From Paragordius varius (lineage: Eukaryota; Nematomorpha), in assembly GCA_964247055.1 (NCBI GenBank), contig OZ176056.1, forward strand, positions 8,432,001 through 8,496,000: 64,000 bases of DNA, given 5' to 3'. Every line of letters starts with the position of its first letter. Position 1 is the first letter of the stretch. Both the position numbers and the translations under genes were made by a program. Of this stretch, positions 1-14,164 are shown in pieces. The notes under the pieces are model-generated. The model did not search any database. It saw nothing but the letters and a program-made list of their open reading frames with translations, and was not told the DNA's origin.

Positions 1-90
1 CCCACATTTTAACAAAGAACAAATTTTTTTATTTTATTACCAAAAAAAATATAAACAACCTGTAATTTACAGGTCATGAACGACCCATAG

Positions 91-1285
91 TTAAAATTGT
101 GGTTGAAAAAAGTACGGTTCCGGTCCGCGCGGCGGAAATGCTCAGTTTTATCCTAACTTCCACGTTTAGCTGTCACCCAGCTATTTCGGGCGGTAACCTT
201 GAAAGACCTAATCGAGTCTCCATCAGCAGTATAAATAGTCAAAAATCTACGACTGCAGTCATAGAAAATACGACTCTTACAGAAGACAAATTTATGGCAA
301 ATGGAGGTTTATTTTATTAAAAAAATTTGAACAAAATATGTAATTTATAAAGCGTAATAACTAAAAACAATAAAAACGTATTCGTGGATAATGTAAAAAA
401 ATTCCGGTAGTCTTAGAAAGTAATATTTTTATTCAAGAGAAACATTTATCTCAAATGCAGGTTTTTATGTTTAAACGATTATTGTTTTAATTTAAGTTAA
501 TGTACAAATATCTAAAAATTTCCAAAAAAATTTTCTTAATTTCTCAATATATTTATATTTAAAAAACGTATATCTTGTAAATTTTAACAATCACAATTTA
601 TAAGATGCAGAAGGTAAAAAAAATTGTGCTGTGTTTGCATTGATTAAATAAATGTTTTAAAAGATTTTTAAAAATATAAGTTTAGTTTTAAAATTTTTAT
701 AACACATTTTTCACCTGTACAAAAAGTTTTTTTATATATTTAAAAAACTTTTTAGAATTTTTTTTTATTTAAATTTTTAATATATATAATTATTTAATTA
801 CTTAGATCTTACGAATGGAGATCATACATCCACTTTAATACATAATGGTCATGATTCAGCTGGTGATGTTTTTCCAACGGAAAATGGTGATGGCGCATTT
901 CACCCCGACCATGTGCCAAATATACATTTTGAGGTTTTAATTTTAAAAATTTAAATTTTAAAGTTTTTTTTACGAAAAAAATTTATCAAAGTTAAATGAT
1001 AAAATATTTAATAATTTTAGTTTTTAACCCAATTGAAATATTTAGGTGTATCAAAAAAGTTTTTATTTAATGTTAATTTTTTTATTTTAATTTTTATTTA
1101 TGCATATATAAATATGCTACTTTTTTCAAAAAAAAAATTATTATTTCCTTAAAAAAGTATATTATTTAAAATATGTAAAATATATATAAATAAACAGTAG
1201 TGTATGTAAAAAACTACAAAATGTTGAATAAACAATTATATCCTTTCTTTTTTTCCATACACTCCTGTGTGTTGCAAATTGCCCC

Positions 1286-1325
<40 letters not shown>

Positions 1326-4300
1326 CCAAAAAAATATATTAACAAAAGATTTGTAACTTTTTATAATTTTTTATTTTTTTATTTTTTAGATTTTATCTAA
1401 TCCCGAATTTTTGGCTGAAGGGACAGCTATTAAAGACCTGTTTGAACCTGATCGAGTATTGATTGGTGGTCAAACTGATACATATATGGGTAAGTTTTTT
1501 TTTAATTTATAAATTTAAATAAAATTAAGAATGTAAATATTAATAATTTTTAATTAAAGTTTTAGTTTTTTTGGGGGGCATATACTTGTTTTAAAGTTGA
1601 AATATATTTTAATATTACCATTTTTTTGTTAATGAGCACTATTTATTACTAGAGTTATGGTTTTATGTATTCGTATAAAAATTACATTGTTTACTGTTAT
1701 ATTTTAAAAATTAATCGAAATTACAAACATATATGTATGTTTCTATATATTTTTTTAAAAGGTTTACGTATAACTATCATTGTAAAATTAATATATATAT
1801 ATGAGATTTTAGTAAAAATATACCATTTACTAATTTAACGAAATTAATCTACAAAATTGACATTCTTTTTTAATTAAAAATGATTTTTTTATGATTCATA
1901 ACTTGCAAGGTTTTTCACTTAAAAACGATTTTCATTTATCCATATAATTGAATTATTAAAATATTCGTTTAATATGCAAAAAGCTTTCCTTTTAAATGTT
2001 AAAAATCATTTTTCAATTACCTGTATAAAAAATTTAATTTAATTTAAATAAAAAAAATTTATTTTTTACATACACCCTAGGAGTCGAAGCTATAAAAGCT
2101 TTGGGGGAAATTTATTGTAATTGGATTCCCGCAGATCGTATCATTACAACCAACACTTGGTCTTCTGAACTATCTAAATTGGTTTATTTTTATCAAAATA
2201 TATTTTTAAAATCAAATAAAATTTAAGATTTTTTTTTAAGGAATTTTAAATTTATATAGTTTATAGCCAGCAAATTCATTTGCCTTAAAATTTTTTTATT
2301 CGATGACTGACGATCTATTTCTTAGAAATTTAGCGTGAAAAAATCGAAATTGGGTAAAAAAAGTAAAAGTTTTTAGGATAATTGGGAAATAATTTTAAAT
2401 TTAATGTATGATAAAACTTGATATGTTAAGCTTCATTATTATATCATTTTAGCGGATATTTTTTCAATTTTTTAAGTAGTTTGATGATTTTTATTGAAAT
2501 CAGATGTATATATATATATATATTATTATTATTAAAACCATATATTAATCCTTAATTATTTAATGGAGCTCAATTATAATCTCGATTGTGTGGGAAAAAA
2601 TATGTATATTAAATATTTAAAAATTAAAATTAGAAACGTGTTTAAAATAAAATTTAAAATTATTATTTTATTATCAAAAAAAAGCTTTTTTTAATCTAAA
2701 TTCAGTTTTTTTATTTCAATTAATATATATTATGATCCTACAGTCAAAATTTTAACAAATAAATGATTATTTTTTCATAGTTAATTTAAATACCCACAAA
2801 ATAAGTTAGTAGGAAGTTTATAAAAAAGTCAATTTTTATTGTTAATTTAATTCAGAAATTAAACAGCAAAATGGTTTTTTACTCTAGCGCAAAGCTTATT
2901 TAAAATGTTTTATCTTAAAAAAATGCGGTTTTTCCCACAAAAAAATGATTTAAAATTTTAAAAAGAACAGTTTTTTGTCATTAAATAAAATTTTATTTTT
3001 GATTTTTTAGCAAAAAAAATAAACCTATTTCACATAATCTAAATCCTCTTAAAATATTTATTTTCTAAAAAAACAGTTTTATATTCACAAAAAATCAGTT
3101 TTTTAAGACAATTTTTTTTAAATTTATAACTTCCTAATTTAATGACATAATTGCTTTTTTATAATGCATTTCCCCATTTACTTAAATGCCTTTTTTTTCT
3201 TATCAAAAAAAATTTACATCTAAAAAAAATGAATTTTTGATTTTTTTGACAACATTTTGAAAAAAAAATGTAGATTTTGTAACAAAAATAAATTTATACC
3301 CCCCAAAAAAAAATCCTTTGATAAATTTTTTAATTTTTTTTGACAACATTTTCAAATGAAAAAAAAATATATTTATACCCCCCCTCCCCCCCCCCCCAAA
3401 AAAAATCCTTTGATATATTTAATGTTTTTGACAACATTTTGAAATGATAAAATGTAGAATTTCTCACAAAAATAAATTTATACCCCCCAAAAAATCCTTT
3501 GATATATTATTAATTTTTTGACAACATTTTGAAATAAAAGAAAATGTAGATTTTTAACACAAATTAATATAACCCCCCCAAAAAAATCCTTTAATATATT
3601 TTTAATTTTTTTTGACAACATTTTGAAATGAAAAAAAATGTAGGTTTTTAAACAAAAATAAATTTATCTTTTGATTAATTTTTTAATTTTTTTGTCAACA
3701 TTTTGAAATGAAAAAAAAATGTAGATTTTTTCTAACAAATAAATTTATACCCCCCCAAAAAAAAAATATCCTTTGATATATTTTTAATTTTTTTTGACAA
3801 AATTTTTAATTCGAAAAAAAAATGTAGATTATCTACAAAAATAAATTTATCCCCCCCTAAAAATCCTTTGATATATTTTTTGGACAAATTTTGAAATGAA
3901 AAAAAAAATGTAGATTTTTATCACAAAAATAACCCTATTTCACAACATAATATAAATCCTCTTAAAATATTGTTTATTTCTTAAAAAAATCAGTTTTTTA
4001 TTCACAAAACATAGTTTTTATTTGACAATTTTTTAAAATCTAAAAATTTTTCCTAATTTAACTACATAAAGCCTTTTTTATAACACATTTCCCCATTTAC
4101 TTAAATGCCTTTTTTTTCTTATCAAAAAAAAAATTTATATCCAAAAAAATGAATTTTTAAATTTTTTGACAACATTTTGAAATGGAAAAAAAATGTAGAT
4201 TTTTAACAAAAATAAATTTATACCCCCCCCCTCAAAAAAAAAGCTAATATTTTTAATTTTTTGAGACAACATTAAAAAATGTAGATTTTTTAACAAAAAT

Positions 4301-7300
4301 AAATTTATTTCACAACGTAATCTAAATCCTCTTTAAATATTGTTTAACTCACAAAAATTCAGTTTTATAAACACAAAACATAGTTTTTATCTGACAATTT
4401 TTTTTTAATCTAACACTTTTCTAATTTAACAACATATTTCCCACTTACTTAAATGCCTTTTTTTTCTTATCAGACAAAAAAAATAAAAAAATCCTTTGAT
4501 AAATTTTTTATTTTTTTTGACAACATTTTTTTCTTATCAAAAATATTTATATCCAAAAAAATGAATTTTTAATTCGTAAAAAAAAATGTAGACAGCAAAC
4601 GCATTCTTGGCCCAACGCATTTCCTCCATTAATGCCATTTCGGCTATTTGTGAAGCCACGGGCGCTGATGTTGGTCAAGTAGCCCACGCCATAGGTCTCG
4701 ATAAACGGATTGGACCTAACTTTTTGAAAGCTAGTTTGGGTAATAAAAGTTACATACCCTTTTTTCAGAACTTAAAAGTAAGTAACTTTTTTTCTAACTA
4801 AAGGCAATATTTCCATTTTTAAAGTAGAGAGAAACCTTTTTTTCTTAACTAAAGAAACTGGAAAAATGTTGCGCTATTGCTTGAAAAAATTGTGTGTTTG
4901 CTTAATAAAATGTAGTCTGTGCTTGAAAAATGTTGAAATGTTGCTTTTAATGTATATTTGGGTAGGGATATTTAAACAGTTTTTTGGGTTTATAATCTAG
5001 AAAACTGAAAAACTTAGCCTTTTTAACCCATCCATTATTTTTTTGGGAATTTTGTTTTAAAACACCTAATTATTATTACCCTTTTTCTGATGAAAAAAAA
5101 CTTTGTTTTTTCGTTTAATCTTTATAACTGTTTTTGTAAAATCTAGTAATATTTGATAGTTTTTTTGGGTTTAAAATTTAGAAAACTGAAAACCTAGCCT
5201 TAACCATTACCTTTTTAAAATTTTGTTTTACACTCTTAATTATTATTACCCTTTAATGAAAAAAATTCTCTTTTTTTAAATTAATCTATATAACTGTTTT
5301 TTCAGAAGCGTGGAAAATTACGTTTTTGCGTAGCAGAATTTAATTTTTTTTGGAATGACTGTTGAAAAAATATTTAACCATTATTTTTTTGAATGGTATA
5401 GGCTTTGTAAGATTTAATTTTTATTAGTTTAGATTAAAGCAGTTTTTTGGTTTGATTATTTGAAAAAAACTGTATTAATTTTAATATACAGCTTTTTTGA
5501 ACCGGTAAAAACTAAATAAATATTTATAGCTTTTTTGGAAGCGTTTTTATATACCATATACAGTTCAAATTCACCATTAAACAATTCTAATTCACCCTAA
5601 AACAAATTATGTATTTTTTAAGATTAAAAATTACCTATATTTTTTTATATTTTTAAAAAATAAAATTACGTTTTAAATTAATATAATACTGAACAAATAA
5701 TAAATTATGCCATAAAAATATATTTCTCTTTAATGATGAGTTATATTATAATTCGAAAACACATAATTTATTTTTCAAGGGTGAATTTGAATTTTTCGAG
5801 GGTGAAATTGAATTGTTCAAGGGTGTGAATTTGAATTGTTCGAGGGTGAATTTGAATTGTTTGAACTGTAAATGGTATATTATATCAATTAACTTGCAAA
5901 ATCAAAAAATTTTATAACTATTTTTTTTAAAAATATTATACTAGGATTTGGCGGGAGCTGTTTCAAAAAAGACGTTCTTCATTTAGTGTATTTGAGTGAA
6001 TGCTTAAACTTACCCGAAGTCGCAAACTATTGGCAACAGGTTTTATTTGATTTTTATACATTTAATTATTTAAAATATTTATATCAAAACTTTTAAATTT
6101 GAAAACATATTAAATTTCTTTTATATACAACAACCATTTATTAATAATTTTTTAAACCGTTAATTATTTACTTATCCTCGTTATATGTAACAAAGAAAGT
6201 TAAAATTGGTATTGATTACACTGAATAGAATATATTTCATTTGTAATCATAAAAGTGTCTTTTTAATTTTTACGTTTTGTTTTAGTCTAGTAAAACGATA
6301 CATACTAGTTTTTCATTAAATCTTGTCAGATATATATATAATATATAGAGCAAATATTATAAAGAATTATTATTGGTGAAAGATAGGAAAAAATTAAAAA
6401 ACTAATTTTATAATATTACTCTTTACTGTATATGAATGTGCTATTTGGCAATAATTATTGATTGTGAACTAACAATTTATATATATAAATGTTATTACAA
6501 ATTTACCCAATTTTTATTTTATTTTATTTTTGGTTTTGTATACGGGAAAATTGATACCATAAAATTTGGTATAAAAAAATTTTTTTTTGAAAATAAATTT
6601 GCATTATAGGTTATAGCTATGAATGAATATCAACGAAAACGTTTTAGCGATAACATTGTTTCATCGCTCTTCAAAACAGTGGCCAATAAAAAAATTGCCA
6701 TCTTGGGGTTTGCATTCAAAGAAAATACTGGCGATACTAGGTTAATTAAAATACTATTTAAAAATTTTATTTCGATTGGCATATCATTTAACCTTTGGAT
6801 TTTTGATTTTTTTCGCATATTGTGAAAATTAAAGGAATGAAAATATCGTTTTTTCAAAAAAATAGCTTATGTTTTTTGTTTTGCATTGTTTTTATAACTT
6901 TTAAAATTTACTGTATCTGATATGTTGAATATATAAATAAAACTACTATCTATCTATCTATAATATTTACAAAAAATTTTGAATACTACAACTTGGTGAT
7001 TTAAATTTTTTTTTTACAATATAATAATAATTATCAAATTTTATCTGATTTGTTGAAAACCGTTGTAGAGAATCATCCAGCATTGTAGTCTGTAATTATT
7101 TATTGGAAGAACGAGCTAAACTCTGTATATATGATCCCAAAGTAGAAAAAACCCAAATTTTTTAGTAAGAAAATTTTTTTAAAACTTTTTTTCACTATTA
7201 GTAAAAATTGAAACTATACTATGGACAAAATGTAAAAATCAAAATATAAAGACAAATATTTTTTTTCCAAAAGATCAACCATACTTTTAAAACCGTAATT

Positions 7301-9454
7301 ATTTCAAATAAAAACTGTAAGTATGAAATAAAGATGGAAATTGGTAAAACAATCAATTATTTATTTTACAATTGAAATTAATATGATTTTTATATAAATC
7401 AAAGTTTAAAAAAGTATTGTTGTCTTTTGAAAAAAAAATATCTTTATATTTTTACGTTTTGTCCATAGTATAATTTCAATTTTTACTGTTTTTATATATA
7501 TGGTTATATTAAAAAAAATTATCTCTCTAGTGATCTCAAACACCCTAACATGTCAATGGACCCTCAACTCGGTATGCAATATTAAATAATACCCAAAAAA
7601 ATTATGTAATATGCATTTTTTGATTTTTATTTCAAAAAATTTGGCAAAACTTATTTATTTTATGAGTTTGATTGTGTGGAAAAATTACGACAGTTTTTTT
7701 TGGAAACAAATAAATAAAGATTGATTTTTTTAAACCTTTAATTTCAAATATTTATATATTCAGGTGTTTATCAATAATATCTAATATTTTGGTTAAATTT
7801 TTGGATAAATAATTTTTAATTTTTTGTTTTAGTTGATGAAAATGTTAGTATAGCAAATTCGGCTTACGAAGCGTGTGATGGAGCCCATGCCATAGTTATT
7901 TGTACTGAATGGCAGGAATTTAAAGTTTTCAAAACTTTTTTTTTTACAAAAAAATGTCAAAAAATAATTTGTTTTGAAGTTTATGCGGATTTTTGCACAA
8001 TGTTTTACGAAATATTTAAATATTTTAAAGAATTTAGAAAAATTTGCTATAAAATGGAAAATACCAAACTATATAAAAAGAGAGCAAGCTTCGTTTTTTA
8101 TAAAGATACAGTAAAAATTGAAATTTTATAATGGACAAAATTTAAAAATATAAAGACAAATATTTTTTTCAAAAGACAATATCCTATAAAAATCATTTAA
8201 TTACAATCGTAAAATACATAACAATTGAATGTGTTACCAATTTACATTTCTATATTATACTTTGTAGTATAAAACAATGAGTTATATATTTCAAAAAATC
8301 AGGATTAAAAAAGTATGGTTTTGTCTTTAAAAAAAATTATTTGTCTTTATATTTTAACGTTTTGTCTCGGTATAATTTCAATTTTTACTGTAGTTTTTAA
8401 ATATGAAACATTAAAATATTATTAAGGTTGAAAAAATTGAGATTTAAATGCAACACCCTCAAACTTCTATAATTTAAATGTCCAATTAAATAGGTTTATA
8501 CAAAAAAACCTAGCTATTAAGGCCCTAAGTATAATATGCTCAATTCTATATTAAAAATCTATTATAATTCGGGTTAATCAAAATTCATGGAAAAAAATTT
8601 CTTCTTTTGAAGGGTCCTTACTCTAATTATTTTTTTTATTTAAGGGGGAAAAAACTTTTTTATATATATATATAAAATTAATTTTGTTTTATATGCATAT
8701 ATGCATACAGACATTAGATTTTGAAAGGATATATAATCGAATGTGTAAACCAGCTTTTGTTTTTGATGGTCGGGTAACTCTAAATGCCAAAAAATTGAAG
8801 TCTATTGGTTTCTTGGTCCATACCATAGGTAATCTAATTTTTTATTTTTTTCTACCAATTTTTTTTTCATTTCATTTAAAAAAATTTGACTTTTGATTTT
8901 TTTCAAATTTTGCGCCTTTAATATATCCATAATATGTTTTGAATTCTTTATTGATAACTATTTTTTTGCAATGAACAATTTATAATATTTTAAATAAAAA
9001 TTTAAGGACAAATTATATCAAAAATATTAAAATTATAAATTTTTTACAGTAAACGTAAAAATATAAAGGCAGATATTTTTTTCTAAAAGACAACCATACT
9101 TTTAAATCTAGATCTATATCAATATAACTCATTGTTTTAAATGGCAAAGTGTGAAATAGAGTTATATAATATTAACACAATTAATTTTGTGTTTTACAAT
9201 TGTAATTAAATAGTTTATATGAAAATTTGAGGTTTAAAGAAAGTATGGTTGTCTTTCAAAAAAAATATTTGTCTTTATATTTTTGCATTTTGTCCCATAT
9301 AATATAATTTTAATTTTTACTGTATATGCAAAAAATATTTTTTATAGGGAGTAGTAATGGACAAGAATCAACTTCAATTACCGGTTTCCTTAATCAAATG
9401 GCTATAAAATCAAATAATTATCATCACCAAAATAATAACGTTGGAAATTTCTAG
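91..9454 (+). CDS. UGDH: UDP-glucose 6-dehydrogenase, 3' twelve exons (5' end outside window)
   Basis: Oxidises UDP-glucose to UDP-glucuronate with two NAD+ in the cytosol, supplying glycosaminoglycan synthesis. Exons: 91-306, 806-933, 1390-1489, 2081-2181, 4592-4739, 5945-6039, 6610-6740, 7069-7164, 7531-7571, 7833-7924, 8711-8828, 9348-9454 (TAG). They join without a phase break into 456 residues. Family landmarks seen: [23 protein letters not shown] (catalytic Glu), [31 protein letters not shown] with the catalytic Cys, [27 protein letters not shown] and KPAFVFDGR. The first two exons hold about 80 extra residues between AAE and ILSNPEF, where the human enzyme has only about 17. The C-terminal tail is short and Asn/His-rich. 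FAFKEN replaces the usual FAFKKD. The intron before exon 4592 is expanded by tandem repeats. Identity is very secure; the start codon and NAD-binding N terminus are missing from the window. Confidence 0.95.
1195..1267. mobile_element. Family C short MITE, copy C1
   Basis: CAGTAGTGTATG at the left and CCATACACTCCTG at the right form inverted ends around about 50 bp. The right flank GTTGCAAATTGCCCCCTA matches the outer part of the longer copies C2 and C3. In UGDH intron 934-1389. Confidence 0.65.
3220..4591 (+). repeat. Degenerate tandem array, period about 90 bp, ending at a splice acceptor
   Basis: Repeated block inside the UGDH intron 2182-4591. Each unit holds TTTGACAACATTTTGAAATG, an A run followed by ATGTAG, then AAATAAATTTATACCCCC and AATCCTTTGATA. 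ATGTAG appears near 3270, 3452, 3543, 3638, 3720, 3822, 3908, 4192, 4278 and 4587. The last one is the real acceptor of exon 4592-4739. A second, longer repeat (AAATCCTCTTAAAATATT and CATTTACTTAAATGCC) recurs near 3040, 3950 and 4330. Confidence 0.85.
4973..5304 (+). repeat. Tandem duplication, two units of about 150-190 bp
   Basis: In the UGDH intron 4740-5944. Both units share GTTTTTTGGGTTTA, AGAAAACTGAAAA, CTTAGCC/CCTAGCC, TAATTATTATTACCC and TATAACTGTTTTT. Boundaries are approximate because of AT-rich drift. Confidence 0.7.
5549..5880 (+). mobile_element. Family A foldback-like element, copy A1
   Basis: Starts TATACCATATACAG and ends CTGTAAATGGTATAT. The core reads with GCCATAAAAATATATTTC and TTCGAAAACACATAATTTA, called orientation 1 here. 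It lies in UGDH intron 4740-5944 and ends 64 bp before exon 5945. The right arm has about 5 units of the 21-bp repeat. Confidence 0.85.
7200..7488. mobile_element. Family B Tc1-like MITE, copy B1
   Basis: Long terminal inverted repeat beginning AGTAAAAATTGAAA and closing TTTCAATTTTTACTG, with AAGACAAATATTTTTTTTCC and GTCTTTTGAAAAAAAA inside each arm. It sits just after the UGDH donor at 7165. There is no coding capacity. Confidence 0.8.
8109..8390. mobile_element. Family B Tc1-like MITE, copy B2, TA-flanked
   Basis: CAGTAAAAATTG to CAATTTTTACTG, flanked by TA at 8107-8108 and 8391-8392, the target duplication typical of Tc1/mariner elements. In UGDH intron 7925-8710. Confidence 0.85.
9047..9322. 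mobile_element. Family B Tc1-like MITE, copy B3
   Basis: CAGT...ACTG ends with TA on both sides; the left arm has lost part of its first 20 bp. The right end lies 25 bp before the last UGDH exon (9348), so its inverted-repeat arm forms the region upstream of that acceptor. Confidence 0.8.
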
Positions 9455-10526
9455 AAAACGTGAAAATTTGCTTTGAAACATTCCGCGTACACTATTTTTG
9501 AAATACTTAAGAAATTTTTTATAAAAAATTTTGGAAAAATACTGCTTTATTAGTAAATATATCTATATATAAATTTTAATAGTTTATTACAAATAACTTT
9601 TTGTAGGGCCAAAAAAATAATTAATTTGATATATATTGCAATTTCAAATAATATTTATATGTATATATAAAAATGGTGGACCTATGCAATTTATATAGAT
9701 AATTTTTTATAAAAATTTATTTTTTAAACATAATTTCTAATATATATATATATGTATGTATATGTATATACATATAATAAGGGTTTTGTTATTCCAAAAA
9801 GCAATTAAAGCCAAAATCAAATTTATGCCACATGATTGATTAAAAATATTATTATTTTCAAAAAATATGATATATAATTAAGGTATTTGTAATAATTATA
9901 AAAATATTTTTTTTGTAATTATAAGGTCACTCTTACACACACACCACAAAACCGACCTATAAAATTAATCATTTTTTCCTTGATATGTGATTCGAAATTA
10001 TTTATTTAGTTAGTAAAAATAAATTATATTAATTTAAAATGGAGTTTGTCATTTTGTTAGTATATTATCATTTAAAGTTGTTAAATAACGTAAAACTTTT
10101 AAATATAAAAGTTGGCACAAAAAAAATTTAAATCCGATTGGGCGCCATATATTTAGGAGAAAACATCTTTTTATTCTTGGAACTTAGAAAAGTTTCGATA
10201 TTATAGATTTTAGCAGCATTTTATATTTATTAAACATTAATTTTTAATAATTTTATAGTATATACTTGGATATTTTTTACAAATTTTTAAATTTTGAGAT
10301 AAAATATGTAGACGCCATATATAAAGGTGAAAAGGTAATGAAGTTTTAAGTACTAAATTAATTAAATTGACTCAAATTTTCTGGTACTAAAATATAACGA
10401 ATGGCGTTGAATAGTTAAATCTATAATATGCCAAAATTATCTTAAATCTCTTTAATTGCAGATTTTGATAACAAAAATACCGCATAATTATTAGCAATGT
10501 TTGTGTGAATGTTTTATGTTTGATTA

Positions 10527-10700
10527 TAGTATGCATTTTGCTTATTCCACACTATAGTGGGGCAATTTGCAACATAACAGTAGTGTATGGGAAAAACAAA
10601 AAAAATGTTGAATAAACAATTATTTCTTTTCTTATATTCCATACAATACTGTGTTACAAATTGCTCTACTATATTGTGAAATAAGCAACCATTAAAATGC
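10527..10700. mobile_element. Family C MITE, copy C2 (long form)
   Basis: Nested inverted repeats: outer AGTATGCATTTTG / ATTAAAATGC, then CACTATAGTGGGGCAATTTG / CAAATTGCTCTACTATATTG, then CAGTAGTGTATGG / CATACAATACTG. It is a hairpin with no coding capacity. Confidence 0.75.
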
Positions 10701-13700
10701 CTGAAATTTATTTAACAAAATATTTATAAAAACAATAATTAATCCGCGGAAACATTTTTAACAAAACATCATTTTTTATTTTTGTGCCAAATTTCCATAA
10801 GATATAATTATGCAAATCAATAACATAATCCAAATCAATTATTAATTGTCGAGTGATAAAAATAAAATATCTAGAGATGTTTATTTGTTTAGTGCATTTT
10901 ATTCTTTTCGTACAAATTTTGCAAACACTTACTAATCGATTTTTAATAACAATCACAATTTAATTTGTCGAAGGATGGATGCTATTTACTGTATGATTTT
11001 AACAGTTAACTTAAAAGTATTAGTATTAATATTTGGCCATTAAAATAAAAGCATTTATATTTAATAATATTTAATATCGAGTTTTATTTTGCTCAATGAG
11101 TGATTTTAAATTAACCATTATAATTTATCACACTGGCGATTATTATGATAAAATAAAAACATAATATATATATTGGATATCACAATACAAAAAATGCTTT
11201 TATATATATTCTCATTTATTCAATAAAGCGAATTTAGCTTTATAGTAGCTAAGCAATGAAATACTGAATCTTTATATGGGATATAGAATTTCCAAAAAAT
11301 AGATTTTAATTTAAAATAATTGATCGCACATATTTTATCGTAATTGGGGTTTTAAAAAAATACACTATATTCATAAAATAAAATTAATTAATTCCATGAA
11401 ATCTTGTTTTTTTTAACACGCGAGTTTTTATCATTTTAATGTTAAACCCGTGTGTAGGTCAAAAATTATAAACGAATAATATAGAGTTTTTACACATTGC
11501 CTAAATTAATTAAAGCTTTTTACTTTATCAATAAAAAAATAGGCATCTGGGCATCAACTGATAAGAGTTGCGAGCAAATTTCAAAGATATACCCTAAATT
11601 TAACAAAATTATAAATGTATTAGGGTCATTTAACATTGTTTAATCGAATTTAACCTATTAAACAACTCGAAAACGCTAGAAAATTTTAAAGAGATAACAC
11701 TGTACAAACATAAATAGTACAATCTTAATAGTTCATACATAAAATATTACTACACACACATATGCAGCTGTTTGTCGCATTCTACCTTGCATTTATTCGC
11801 CTTATGTGGTATTTAACCCCTAATTTACATTATGAAAGTTTATCAAATCACTTGCAAAAAGTTGAACTGCGATAAACTCTATATATATATATATCTAAAA
11901 AATTATCGCGAATAATATTCTAAGAACACGGACCAATTACCAAAGATGATATCTTTTTTGAATTATACATGAGAAAATTAAACAATATTGGTATGGACAA
12001 GCTCCTCACTATCCACAGCGAAATAAAAAATGAAATATATTGAAGAACTTGTTGTTCTCGAAAGAGCGGTCTAAAATAATTTCAGTTGACGCTTTTTTAA
12101 CTCTTAAATGAGTTTTTAAAAGCATCGATATAATAATTGACGCCGACTTAATTGTAAAGCTTGATTTTCTTGTACCCTTATATAGTGTTTTCCCAACAGG
12201 CTTAAACAATTAGAGAGACTAGAATAGGCTTAAATTATGTTAAATTTAAATGGATTAAGTATATTATAGACATGGCAACTCAAATTCAAAAATTTAGCTT
12301 TCAGTTTGGAATTCTTCTGCCAGCTAATTTAAAAATGAAAAGTAAAATCGGGTAGTTTTAAAATCCTTTTATAATATTTAGACGGTCTCCGACTCCGATA
12401 AATTTGGTTTAAATTTATTATTTTATAAAAATTATTTAGCATAAAGGATACCATATATGCGTTTTTCCTACACATATTTATTATGATATGGATATTTTTT
12501 TTTGATTTGTTTGAAACAAACAGTATAATAATCCCATTAACTAAATTGCACGGTTCTCAAACTTTAGCTGGGTCCGGCTTGCGACGTATTTTTGATGATT
12601 TCTATGGGTGTAACAGTATTAATGGATTTATTTCAAATTCATCCTATTTAAAGTCTGAAGTTTCTTGAGCTCTTTTTCAAAATATTATAAGGCAAACCGT
12701 GAATTCTCATTGAAAAAGAACTCTTGATCATATCTGAAACTTAATTATATATATCCATGCTTACGCTTGTAACAAGGTTAAAAAACGAAATGATTACTTT
12801 AGGGGCCAGGATTTAATATTATATTACAAGGTCGATGATTTTACATGAATAGTCTTGTTTAAAATTGTTGAAAAATAATTTTTGTGACTTTTTTTTCACT
12901 GATATTTAAATTTTAATCGGTAAAGTGTGTCTTTAAAGAATGGCCAATAATAGCAATAACAAGCTTAAACTTTGGTTTTTAACTTATCAATCAAACAAAA
13001 TTTAACCAAATTATAATTTTAGGCATCTCCTCCTTTCTCACATATAGTAATTTAAGATTGCAATCTAACACGTTAAAAGATGGATTAATGTTATTATCGT
13101 AATAAAACCGTGACAGTATCGTCATCCGCTTTAAATTACCAATTTAAACATTTATTAGTTATAAAATTAAATTGATTAAGTTTTATTAACTTAACTATTT
13201 TAAACTAACTGAAAATCATGAAAAGCGAAATGCCTGGTTAATTAATTTCAATTAAACTATATGTGTGTTCAGTGATTTTTAACACTTGCTTTTGATGGTT
13301 AGCTTTGAAATCATGTAATTCTATTTCCCGTGTATTTTTTGGTTATTTTACTTTTTCTATCATATACTCTTTAATATAATTATACTTAATTACAATATAT
13401 AAATATTTATAATTAGTTCCATAATTATATAGTGGAGGCGCATTTTAACAAAATAATGATAAAAGGTATATCATTATAAATAACATCTAATTCCCAATAA
13501 CAAAATTTTAGCTATCTAAATTTTATAAGGAATACAGAATTATATGTTACACATATCTATATAAATTGTATAAATGAGGAATTTGATCATAAGCGTAGAT
13601 AATATATATACATATATATAAAATCAATATTTTGCTAACAAAGTAGAAAAACATTTTTTTTATAATGTTAATTTTAACTGTGTGATTATCATTATATCGA

Positions 13701-14164
13701 TATACTATAATGTATTTTTATTTTTAACATTGTAAATTTGAGAAAAAAATATTTTAGCCAAAAATATGTTTGAAAAACAAAATAACACATATATCATCAA
13801 TAAAACAATAGATAATTTTTTCTATAAAATTTATAGTAATATATACATAGGCGCGGTTTAAATTTTATTTTATGTTCACTTTTTCACTATGCGCTAAAAC
13901 ATTGGATATGAAATCAATAGAAATAAAAGATAGCTAAAAGAAAATTAAAAACTAAAAAAAATTTAATTTCATAAAAAAACAACATTATAAGATATAATCT
14001 GAATAGAATAGTTTTTAGTTACAGTTATATCATCTTTGTTTGTTATTTTTCTTTGACAATATAAATTTGATCCAATTATCATTCCAATCAAAACCTATCT
14101 TTTGAAAAAAATCTTAATATTCTTAGCACTACAATTCAATATATATGGTGGTCATCTCTTCACA

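Noticed and set aside
10708-10956. 82-codon minus-strand open frame in the intergenic region
   Set aside because: Lys/Ile/Asn-rich as expected from AT-rich DNA, no motif, no convincing splice context.
12009-12668. Two open frames of 61-66 codons, one on each strand
   Set aside because: This stretch has fewer homopolymers and drew attention, but neither frame extends through splice sites nor matches a known family.
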